From assembly GCA_964035545.1 (NCBI GenBank), contig OZ037768.1:23896819-23960818 (forward strand): DNA of 64,000 nucleotides. The letters run 5' to 3'. A program made the translations under genes and the position numbers. Below the pieces are notes generated by a model. That model did not search any database, was not told the DNA's origin, and worked only from the letters and a program-made list of their open reading frames with translations. The stretch is from Bugula neritina. Taxonomy: Eukaryota; Bryozoa; Gymnolaemata; Cheilostomatida; Bugulidae. Numbering within the stretch: position 1 is the first letter of the stretch; each line of letters opens with the position of its first letter. Below are positions 37,101 to 46,100 of this stretch, piece by piece.

Positions 37101-38370
37101 ACTGGCTGACTTTTCCTGCCCCGGCGTTTGGCCCTGATGGGCGAAGGAATACGAATATTGATGCTAAGGTGGGTGATGCCTACTAGCCAGTGTAAACTAG
37201 TAATATGTTTGATATCTTGGTTACTGTGTAATGTTGTTATAGAACAAAATAATTCTAGAATACACATAGTTTTTAGGATTATAAAAGTGAGCATTTCAAA
37301 ATGTTCATGTTGGGTGCACATGGTTGTGATAGATTCAAAGTGGAGATTTGCTATGTTTATGTGTTCCTGTATTAACTGATGTAACTGAAGCAGACGTGTG
37401 CATGTGTTGCAGACGTACTACTGTTCTCTGCCGCCTAGCATAGCCTTATTCTCTCCCAGTGAGAGAAATGTAGTTGTGTACACGGGCTACGGCATGACAA
37501 AGAGCATTCAGTTCTACGACCTGAAGACGACCTCCGTTACTCGCTCTATTCCTCTGACTCACTGGGCCATGTCTATGGATTTATCTCCCACGTCCTCTCT
37601 GATCTCCACCGGTATCAGCGGTAAGTTAGTTCTGTTACTGTATTTTATACTTTAGCTTGCAGTTCATGTAAAGTTAGACTACATTCTGATGCGTATAAAA
37701 TAGGGTGGTGTGGGATGCACCCTCAAAACCCTAATTAGCACCGAGTTTGTCAGTTTCTTCACAAGTGTGTCAGGTCTAGAGTGACTGTGGTTCAGTCAGA
37801 GTAGATTTCCAGTATGTAAAGTAGCTTAGTTATTAGATATTCTGATAGAGTATACATACACATTAAGTGGTTTATAGTGTATCTTAGTCAAAGCCTTTCC
37901 TCACAGTTATCCCTTTACCACTCGTGCATTACCAGACTATTAGTTCATTACTTACAGCTTAGGGCAAGTACACTATTTGGTAAAATACTGGCCAGAGAAT
38001 TTTTCTCAAAATGTAGCCAGAGAGGTTTAAGATGGCCCTATTTAAGTAACTATTTATTTCTACAATGCATACTCCAATTGAGCATTATCTCATCGAACAT
38101 TGATTGGCAAGATTCGAGAGCAATCCTTTATATTTTTGTCATCACCATAACAAAATATGGTAAAACAAATTATTAGCTAAAAGTATTGCTGATGATTGGT
38201 TGGCTTTACTTACAGAGCGACTCGTAAAAGTGGTGGACTACACTGAAGGTACGTTTCAAGATTATATCGGACACGATGATGCTATCAACATAATCAAATT
38301 TTCACGGGATGGCCGTAGAATCATATCTGTTGTGAACAAATGCATGAACTTGTGGGACGTGTTGGTATAA
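19644..38370 (+). CDS. WDR90: WD repeat protein 90 / POC16 (complete, 37 exons)
   Basis: A centriole and cilium protein: WDR90/POC16 sits in the centriole inner scaffold and binds microtubules through its N-terminal CFA20-like (DUF667) domain. The reconstructed reading frame is 5688 bases, about 1895 residues (human about 1750). Order: CFA20 domain (residues about 4-240), Ser/Lys-rich linker (about 240-400), a first WD40 propeller region (about 405-1060), a second low-complexity linker (about 1065-1208), and a second WD40 region (about 1209-1895). Opening MSAVWQHPYVNVFRHFD and closing FSRDGRRIISVVNKCMNLWD both match the family. Every exon join has GT..AG borders and agreeing phase, and no frameshift or internal stop was met, so this looks like a functional gene. 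Exon coordinates are in the three block entries. Confidence 0.95.
20975..21178. repeat. 30-base array of the WDR90 exon 3 donor
   Basis: The exon end CTGATAATCAG with GTGAGACATGACTCATA is repeated six more times. Copies read GTGAG or GTAAT after the CAG, so strong and weak 5' sites alternate. A stop (TGA) follows at once in frame. Confidence 0.9.
22257..22411. repeat. 76-base tandem duplication in WDR90 intron 5
   Basis: Two near-identical copies beginning ACTAGCAGGCACTGACTAAC and ending ATCATGTCTG lie just upstream of exon 6. Confidence 0.85.
22550..22655. repeat. 25-base array of the WDR90 exon 6 donor
   Basis: ATATGACCTAATAAG|GTATAG is the exon end; two to three more copies follow in the intron, the second still AAG|GTATA, later ones decayed to AAGATATA. 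Confidence 0.9.
24285..25045. repeat. 26-base satellite of about 29 copies in WDR90 intron 8
   Basis: Unit CTTGATATACGTCTGCTTAC plus TGATCA or TAATCA, 90% or more identical between copies. It ends about 25 bases before exon 9. Confidence 0.95.
25344..31635 (+). CDS. WDR90: WDR90 exons 10-23: first WD40 region
   Basis: Exons: 25344-25523, 25919-26122, 26524-26642, 26796-26972, 27121-27239, 27593-27709, 28045-28115, 28374-28538, 28715-28854, 29388-29536, 29932-30044, 30595-30768, 31282-31410 and 31511-31635. The propeller opens IKLRKVIGFGGAVMNQAVW, then runs through repeated blade motifs: IRIWNYRSADCL, LRVWPLDF, VSADHTIRVWSHDTGEQ, FDDGAVRVFDI and SGDRVIKVWDYQ. Exon 15 starts at the last copy of an in-frame array of six 3' splice sites (27359-27593), so the protein may vary in length there. 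The opening IGFGG..W..YPCHALVVAVHVATG resembles the opening of the second WD region, which points to an old internal duplication. Confidence 0.93.
25525..25900. repeat. AGT/ACT trinucleotide tract in WDR90 intron 10
   Basis: Begins with TTAGTTACTTAG units immediately after the donor of exon 10, then becomes (AGT)n interrupted by ACTAGTACTAGT palindromes. It is foldable because AGT and ACT are complementary. Confidence 0.9.
27302..27600. repeat. In-frame array of the WDR90 exon 15 acceptor (six copies)
   Basis: TATTGTAG|GTGGTGGTGTTAC and the next 20-odd bases recur with exon-like starts at 27359, 27407, 27455, 27503, 27545 and 27593. The steps are 48, 48, 48, 42 and 48, all multiples of three and free of stops in the coding frame. 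Confidence 0.95.
27708..28032. repeat. GTGTAGTGTATACT array in WDR90 intron 15
   Basis: Starts at the donor of exon 15 (GCAG|GTGTGTAGTG) and fills the intron almost to exon 16 with 10- and 15-base units of TACTGTGTAGTG. Confidence 0.9.
29285..29375. repeat. Tandem pair ahead of WDR90 exon 19
   Basis: Two copies of a roughly 46-base unit containing GTGACTAATACTTGTACATA and ending in ACACAGCTCTCTATATA. The CAGCTC in each mimics the true acceptor TTTCAG|CTCC that follows. Confidence 0.75.
31170..31277. repeat. CTACTTCCTGTTACT array before WDR90 exon 22
   Basis: About seven 15-base pyrimidine-rich units that together form the polypyrimidine region of the acceptor at 31281. Confidence 0.8.
31916..38370 (+). 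CDS. WDR90: WDR90 exons 24-37: linker and second WD40 region
   Basis: Exons: 31916-31995, 32264-32487, 32629-32754, 33395-33619, 33770-33915, 34248-34509, 34796-34928, 35057-35259, 35628-35840, 36237-36459, 36711-36835, 36998-37168, 37413-37620 and 38216-38370 (TAA). Exons 24-26 are Pro/Ser/basic-rich (SPVKHTASPCKHAPS). The second WD region opens LKLNACLGYNGNGRDNIIWQ, mirrors the first, and includes ICFWDLSSM, KVNLWET, LKLWSAPG, CAEDGSLRLWLTEDR and GYGDGTLRVFDI. Exon 29 must begin at 34248, giving the frame R-YLVTVGDYSERK; starting at the next AG (34264) would read into a stop at once. An AATAAA at 38698-38703 is a plausible poly(A) signal. Confidence 0.93.
32785..33378. repeat. 20-base satellite of about 30 copies in WDR90 intron 26
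   Basis: Exact 20-base period, unit ACTCACATAGTCTATATTTA, with CACAG/CATAG/CACTG variants; it ends 17 bases before exon 27. Many units carry CACAG, a possible 3' splice site. Confidence 0.95.
33965..34266. repeat. 31-base array of the WDR90 exon 29 acceptor
   Basis: ACTTGTAG|GTATCTAGTCACTG, where the part after the bar codes YLVTV, is repeated about eight times; the last copy (34248) starts the exon. Upstream copies would reach a stop within about ten codons. Confidence 0.92.
35270..35615. repeat. TGTGTATAGTGTTGTACTG array in WDR90 intron 31
   Basis: About 18 units of 17-19 bases fill this intron from just after the donor to 13 bases before the acceptor of exon 32. Confidence 0.9.
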
Positions 38371-39345
38371 CTAATAGCTGGAGTGGTTGTGCAATCTGTG
38401 TGTGCATTAATATTGAGAATTTCCTGTCTGCTTCATTTACGAAAGTTCATTTTCAACTCGTAGATTACTTGCTTTCCTCTACTATTCACCTTTTTACTTT
38501 TTGGCTTCCATTGTAAATTTAGTGCCCTCTTCCAACTGCTTAAAGTTATGCTGCTTACTCAATGATATTCCAGGCATTATTATCGGCAATGCTCACACAA
38601 TTGTTTATTTAGTTAAATATTTATTTTGTATTCTGTATCATTTTGTATGGTAATTTAGATGTGACATTTTGTGACTGTGTGTATAGACTTATTCCTTAAT
38701 AAACTGTTGGATTGTCATAGTTTCATTATTTAGTTTATGTTTCACCATGATTTACGTATCTGTAATAATTTTTTTATTGCAAATTAGGACAAAAAATAAT
38801 TAACTCTGACAAGCTACAATATAAAATAATATACAACATAAATACAGCTATGTACAAGTTGTGATGTCATCAGTTATACGTATATTATACACAATCAGTT
38901 CAGGCATCCTTCAGTGGGTGAACAACTCCAAGCTGAGTTAAATTTAGGTCTTCTCTTTAACAACATTTTAGTGATGATATTCTGAATATTACAGAGGTAA
39001 CACTGCATGTTCACACCTGGATTATACTATTATATGTAGATTTTAGTCTATAAATATTTAAATATGTGCATTAGAAGTCCTAGTTTACTAGAACACTTGA
39101 TTGGGAGAATTTGCCAGAAATTTAGAGTAGTTGACACTGAATTTTGATGATGTCATGCTCACAGCAGATGATTCGACATTTTGAATCAGCAAATGGCGTT
39201 ACATGAACTGCATTCAAATTGATTAGATAGAATCAAGATATTTCTAGCATAATGTAAACAATATTAGACAATTCTGTTGAACAGAAATGAAAACCTGCAC
39301 CTACTGCTTCGTATAGAACAGCAGTAATTAAGCTGTGGACACGAG
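38371..39345. other. Convergent 3' regions of WDR90 and the HMG-box gene
   Basis: Shared 3' spacer of two genes that point at each other. The plus-strand AATAAA at 38698-38703 would end WDR90. A minus-strand AATAAA (complement at 38773-38778) would end the HMG-box gene about 570 bases after its stop. The two hexamers are only about 70 bases apart, so the transcripts probably end tail to tail with little or no overlap. Confidence 0.5.
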
Positions 39346-40729
39346 TTATTGAGGGGAGGACAACTCTGTAGTAGCAGATTTACTAGTAGTAGCATCTAAT
39401 GTCACTGAAGCAGCACTTGCTGGTGGTTTACTGCTGTCTTTGTTATTCTCATACTCAGCCAGTTCCTTCTGGTATCTCTCCTTGTCCTTCTCATACAAGT
39501 CATAGAATACCTGAAACACAGTAAGCTGAAGTAGAGACAACTCCTAAAATTTTTCCATTAAAATCATTAAAATAAAATTGAACTCAAATATTTTATGAAC
39601 AATGCATAAAATTTATATTTTATATTTTGAAATGTGGTAAGACTACATGTTCTATTTATCCCAATACACTACATTGTGTGTATTAGCTCTTGTACTATAC
39701 AATATAACACTACATGCAATAATATATTGTCCGTAGACCAAATTACTCCAGTTAGGCCAGAGAGTTGTCAGTACCTGCTTCTCATCTGTTGACAAGTTGT
39801 TCCACTGCTGCCCGACTATTCTAGTTAGCTCGTGGTTCCCAATATCTGCATTGTTCTCCTGCAACATTCAAAGGAAGTGTACAGACTAGAGTTTTAGTAT
39901 TAGAGCATAGTCACCAAGTTCTCAGACTAGCACACATCAAGTTCTGAGACTAGCACACATTAGGTTCTCAGACTAGCACACATTAGGTTTTCAGTCTAGT
40001 ACAGCTACTCACTTTATGATAGTTCTCCTGCACCGAGTGGCGATGGTGTTGGAAGAACATGACGTAGGCGTTCACGGGTTTTTTAGGTGCATTCGGGTCT
40101 TTAACTTCCACTTTTGATTTCTTCCTGGACTGTGATTGGCCCTCGGAGCTGTGATTTCCTTTACTCTTCTTAGTATTAGCCAATTGCTTGACAGCATTCA
40201 GTATGGCTTTGTTTCCCTTCAGAAGAAATAGACTATCAGTTGACATACAAGATTACTATTCTATTACATTACAGAATATAGTATAGCACAGTTCCCTCAC
40301 CTCCTGGGTCTCATATGGGAGCACTACCGGGGCCTCCCTGTAATTATCACCATGCTGATCTAGTCGGTTCATTAGAAATGTTCTCTCCTTCTTGTATTGT
40401 TTGAGAATCTTTCCAACAGAATAGAGCCGATGCAGCATTCGCTCATTCCGCTGCAACAGTTCAAACTATAGACTCAGCTCCTTAACACAGACATGTCATG
40501 ATAACTCATACTCAAACCATCAACTTGCAAATTTATCGTAATATAAAGCTTTACTTAGCCAAAAAAACCTTCTGTTAGGCTTGTAACATTTTCAAAAAGT
40601 CACCTGCTCTAATTTTTCGCACTGCTTCTTTATGCAGAAGTATCTTTTCTCATATGCTTCATTTTCCGCCTTGCTTATTCTCAGCTTCTTAGAATCTTTA
40701 GACTTCCCTCCTTTAGACTTGGTCTTCAT
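39346..40729 (-). CDS. TFPT-like / HMG-box protein, Nhp10-type INO80 subunit candidate
   Basis: Five exons, all joined in phase 0: 40604-40729, 40301-40450, 40013-40216, 39775-39858 and 39346-39510; 242 residues. The start ATG (40729) follows an in-frame upstream stop. Residues about 22-90 (ENEAYEKRYFCIKKQCEKLE, NERMLHRLYSVGKI, ERTFLMNRLDQHGDNYR) strongly resemble human TFPT/INO80F, whose core has the same RxLxRL..ERxFLMxxLDxxGDxYR pattern. Residues about 128-205 form a full HMG box (KDPNAPKKPVNAYVMFFQHH, NHELTRIVGQQWNNLSTDEK, ERYQKELAEYE). Human TFPT has no HMG box, while yeast Nhp10, in the same INO80 chromatin-remodelling complex, combines a coiled segment with HMG boxes. The C-terminus is short and Ser/Thr/Ala-rich. 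DNA binding and INO80 membership are inferred. No symbol is given because it matches two families. Confidence 0.85.
39905..40003. repeat. 28-base repeat in the HMG-box gene
   Basis: Three to four units of GTTCTCAGACTAGCACACAT in the intron between exons 3 and 4. It is not derived from the neighbouring junctions. Confidence 0.8.
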
Positions 40730-43186
40730 TATGTGATTCTTAGGCAACTCAATCAGGTCAATGTCTCACTCTGTTTAAATTTCACATTAAAACAAACTAC
40801 AAATATAGCAATAGCTGCTACAGATAATATATTATACTGGAAAAGTTAACGATAAAAGATTAAAATAACTTTGAGGTTGGCCTATATCCAGAAAACGTGC
40901 CGATATTATTTGCCTAAAAGTATTGGTATTTAAACAAAAAATTAAGAATGAACATATTTACTAGATGCAAATAACTTGATTTAAATCAACAAATTGTTTT
41001 TTCAAAAAAACATATTTACTTTTTATTTTAATATTAACTTTTAGCAATATGTGTTATAATATTTTAAGTAAAAATGGCACAAATGAAAAGTAGGTAAAAA
41101 TGGCAAGCTTTCAATATTAGGGTTTGCGGTGCAATATAGTTATTTTTTATCTTACTAATTTTGTGATGATGACAATGATACTCATTATTCACTGTCAGTA
41201 TCATACTGTGTTACCGGTTACCATTATTTATAGTTAATACTATACTATAGTGTACACACTTATACTTTTACTAAAAGTACAACCATTAGATTTTTTTTAT
41301 TATTATTTTATACAGTAGCGCAACTGGAGTTACACTCAAAGTCACTGTCAGTCTCAGTCACACTCAGCGTCACTGTCAGTGAGACTCCGACTAACTCATT
41401 CTCAGAGTGACTGGGTATCGGTATGAGCATGACACGCAGACTGAGTATCATCATCGGTATGAGCATGTCGTCTGACGATGCAATCACAATTATTAAATTT
41501 ATTGATATGATTAATGATCTACAACTACAATCACATTCACAAATGATAGTGACAATGGCAACCGCAATGTCAATGTGAAACTAAAAGTAAATGACTATCC
41601 AAGTCAAAGTGACTATGACAAAACGGAAATCCAAATTAAAGACAATTATCATTATGATTATAAATATATTATAAGTTGTATGCGTATATAGAAACTAAGT
41701 TAAAATTATTATTTAGTTTGTCAATACCAATGTTAGTACTACCTTTCTAAATTTAAGAAAAATGAAACAGGAGTACAACTAGAAGCTAGAAACTATAATT
41801 TTTATGGCAACTTTTAGAAGTGAAAAACATAAAAAATGGGATCGAAAGATAGCTATTTCTGAACTAGATATTTTCTCTTCGTGAGATAGAGGGGGTACGA
41901 CGCTGACTCTCTGAATATTCTCTTGTAAGCTTTGGTAGTCTATTTATACCCTTTGCTAGTAGAGTTGCATTATAAGCAGCACCAAGTTGGGAGTGATTGA
42001 GTGCAGTAGTTGGAGTCTCGAGTTTGAAGTCGGTTGTTTGAAAATCGGTGCAGACAAACGTTCCACTCAGCGTGTTCAATCTTGGTGCTGCTTCTACGGA
42101 TCCCCGCATAAATCGCTAACGCTATTAGTATTACTATTAGTAAGCAAAGCTCTGAAGTATAAAATTGATTAGCTGTCTCACACTTTAATATACATAACTC
42201 TGTAAGTGGAATAATAGAATTAATAATTATATTTTAGTGGCACTAGATATGGAAATAACGTTATGTAATAAAGAGCCAGCTTTTCTGAGTTCTCAGGCTG
42301 CTTATAAATACTCAGGCTTCACTATAATCTTCCTGGTTCACAGTCAAACTCAAACTGTGAGTGTGACTGAACCATAAAGATTATTGTGATAATAAAGTTG
42401 TTTATAATATTATATAATTGGAATATTTATACTTATACTAATCACTATTGTTGATTATCCTAATGATTTCAAGTATTACTTTAAGTTTATAATACTTAAA
42501 GTAACTATTTATAAACTGTAAACTTAAATACAGTTCTTTACACAATCACTGAATCAGTACTTAACATTATGGCCAATATGAATATTATATGGTTATCACA
42601 TATAAAGATATATTGTAATTATACAGTAATTTTTATTCATATATGTTGTATCACTATCACTAATCAGTATCACTCTCACTAGCAGCATCTCTCTCACTAC
42701 TCAGTACCTCACTACTCTGTACTCAGTATCACTACTCAGTAACTCACTACTCAGTAACTCACTACTCAGTATCTCACTACTCAGTAACTCACTACTCACT
42801 CTCACTGGTTACTTTTACTGCTTTATGTTAGTATGAAACAACTTTATAGCAGCATTCTGCAGTTGTATATTTCCTGCAAAAGTCATAACATATATAATTT
42901 TTCCTAATAACTGCATTAACCAGAAATCAACAAATATGTTACAAGTTTCTTATACTGTATAAAATATAAATGCTTCACAATCTAAGTAGTTGTCAGCACC
43001 TGTAGCTCTCTAGTAAACATTAGTTTACTCTGTATCTCAGTTGTCAGTGTATAACATAAGAATATAATGAAGGTGATTAGTTTATGCTGTTTATTGATTT
43101 CTGACTGCTTCATAATTACTCTAGAGATAGCGCTTGCTGTGAGTAGAGTAAGCTTCAAGTAGCTAAGTGCTGGACGCCAGCTAGTC
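40730..43186. other. Divergent spacer between HMG-box gene and UNC79
   Basis: A 2.4-kb head-to-head spacer that must hold both promoters. It is AT-rich, with drifting low-complexity stretches at about 41330-41620 (GTCAGTGTCA-like and GTATGAGCAT-like words) and a simple array at 42655-42800 built on ACTCACTACTCAGT. No coding sequence or RNA gene was recognised. Confidence 0.5.
42655..42805. repeat. ACTCACTACTCAGT array upstream of UNC79
   Basis: Ten-base-scale units (CACTACTCAGTA) in the divergent spacer about 400 bases before the UNC79 start codon. Confidence 0.75.
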
Positions 43187-46100
43187 ATGGCTACCAAAGA
43201 CCTTACTTGTAAGTACACTCTTCTACTGTGTTGTTATACTTTAACTTGACAGATGTATTTCATTCTTGTGGTATTTAACATTCAATTTTGTTAATACAAA
43301 GTTTTAATAGTTGGCATTAAATTGAATGTTTTGTGTAACAGTTTTTCTGCAACTTAACAAGCATGCTAAAATTTCTTTTAGATGAGGGGGAACTTAATTT
43401 CCTTGTATGGGCAATGCCGTGTTTTGTTATTTTTTCCAAAAAAGTTGTACTTTAGAAGAGAAATAATTGGAAATGTTGTAATAGCCAAGGGCCGTTTTCC
43501 AGCCTTCTGTTAGCTGCTAGGTTTCAGAGAATTATTGCATTTCCACCTGATTCGTGATGGCTCTATAGTTTTCATGTTGTCAACAAAATATTTTATGGAA
43601 TTGCCTTCCCTTTTCAATTGTATGCCATATTCAATATATAGACAGTAACATGCCTGAACTGTTACCATATTATATACTCTTTTCTGGATTTTCCCAATTC
43701 TTCAGATCAAAATTAAGTTCTTGTGTCTTTTGTACCTCATATTATATTTAATAGCAAATCAAGAATTGTGTGGTTTCTTGTAGTTTCTTCAAAGATAAAG
43801 ATTTTAGGAGGTCATGTGGTTCAGCTTACATCGCCCAATCACTGCCTGCCAGCTGGCACTGATGTTACAAACACTCTCAAATACTTCACCAATACTTTGA
43901 TCAAGTTAGTATACCTATGTCTATGTTATTCTTCCATCTAGTTACTATATCTATGTCTGTGTTACTATATCATCAAGTTAGTATACCTATGTCTATGTTA
44001 CTATATCATCAAGTTAGTATACCTATGTCTATGGTTATTCCGCAGCATACTAAAGGAAGCCCCTGGTATTGATGGAGAACGGTTTTACGGTGCAAAGTAT
44101 GCAAAGTCTAGTCTGAGAATAACCTTGTTTCCTACACTGAGTTACTCTAATCTGTATCGGGTGGTGTGTGACCTGCTCCCCGTGGTGCATCTTGTCACCA
44201 CCAACCAGCAAGGTAGGCTGCTGCATTGTCCAGAACGGCAAAATGATGAAGTAATGAAAGAATGTTTGAACTGAACATAACAAACTGTATACAGTTGAAC
44301 TGGGATTGATGCTGGGGACACTGTGACTATTTAATAACAATTGTTTGACTCTTCTGTTAACTGCTCTAAAAAAATTGTTGAAATCTTCACTTATCAAATA
44401 TAACTAGCAAAGGATTTTTCTCATATTTACATGCTAGTTTTAGTCACAGCAGAGTGCGTGTGACTTGCTGCTGTGACTCACTACTGTGACTCACTTCTGT
44501 GACTTACTCATGTGACATCTACTTGTTAGCGCTGATGGAGACTCTCCTCCATCTTATATCCTGTCTCACTCCCTTTCTGACGTGGGAGGAGCTAATGGAG
44601 TTCCCTTACCATGTGGCTCTGATGATTCCCACGACAGACCCCGCCTACTACTCCAGCATAATCCGTATACTCTGCGTCTACCTCCTCCCCAACGCTCTAG
44701 GTACTGCCTTGTTATACTATATACTAAACTGTAGGTAGAGGTGTACCATTCTGTATAAACTGTAGGTAGAGGTGTACCAGTCTATATAAACTGTAGGTAG
44801 AGGTGTACCAGTCGATATAAACTGTAGGTAGAGGTGTACCAGTCGATATAAACTGTAGGTAGAGGTGTACCAGTCTATATAAACTGTAGGTAGAGGTGTA
44901 CCAGTTTATATAAACTGTAGGTAGAGGTGTACCAGTCTATATAAACTGTAGGTAGAGGTGTACCAGTTTGTATAAACTGTAGGTAGAGGTGTACCAGTCT
45001 GTATAAACTGTAAGTAGAGGTGTACCAGTCTATATAAACTGTAGGTAGAGGTGTACCAGTCTATATAAACTGTAGGTAGAGGTGTACCAGTCTATATAAA
45101 CTGTAGGTAGAGGTGTACCAGTCTGTATAAACTGTAGGTAGAGGTGTACCAGTCTATATAAACTGTAGGTAGAGGTGTACCAGTCTGTATAAACTGTAGG
45201 TAGAGGTGTACCAGTCTGTATAAACTGTAGGTAGAGGTGTACCAGTCTGTATAAACTGTAGGTAGAGGTGTACCAGTCTGTATAAACTGTAGGTAGAGGT
45301 GTACCAGTCTATATAAACTGTAGGTAGAGGTGTACCAGTCTATATAAACTGTAGGTAGAGGTGTACCAGTCTGTATAAACTGTAGGTAGAGGTGTACCAG
45401 TCTATATAAACTGTAGGTAGAGGTGTACCAGTCTATATAAACTGTAGGTAGAGGTGTTGATGATAACATAGTAGCACAAGAATCTGTATCCGGAATACTC
45501 ATGCTAATACTCCAACACTGTGATGACCCACAGCTACACTCTATGGCCGTAGAATCTCTTCTCCCTCTCAGAGATCATTTATACAGAGATCTCTTCACCG
45601 TAATCTCTTACGGGCCTCCAAACACAAAGATGCCGGCTGCGACCCTGCTCTTTCACTATTGGCCGCAGCTGCAGTCGCTGCTGGGCCGCTACAAGCATAT
45701 TAAACCAGCGTACGTTGTGAAACCTTGGGAAGTTCCCCTCTGCCAAAGACTGAGGTGCATCAACAAGATCTCTCGGTCTCTTGCTTCAAAGGTAAGAAAA
45801 CACAAAATATATAGTCTATGATATTTAAGTGTTATGGTGGCTTTTATGAATGCTTAGTGTACTATTGCTGTAGTGTTATTTGCATGGGAAAACAGTGTAA
45901 TATAACAAACAGTGTAATATAACAAATTTATCTGATAAAACAACAAAATTTTAGTCATCAGAATAAATAATAAAAATAGAGAAAGTTGAAAAGCTAACTT
46001 CTCAAGTAAATGCTAACAGAGTATAATAAGTTGACGAGGAGTTACTCTCTCTCAATCTCCTGTCTGTTGCAGATGTGCACTCACCCCAACATGTGTGCCG

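Noticed and set aside
41920-42070. Apparent similarity of this stretch to 11540-11620 (ATAAGCAG, GAGTG, TTGGAGT words) suggesting a dispersed element
   Set aside because: Only short words match in the same order, with gaps; not enough to call a repeat family without an alignment.
45092-45502. 136-residue minus-strand frame with a regular Tyr/Trp/Thr-rich repeat
   Set aside because: It is antisense of the 31-base UNC79 acceptor array, whose perfect period keeps the frame open.
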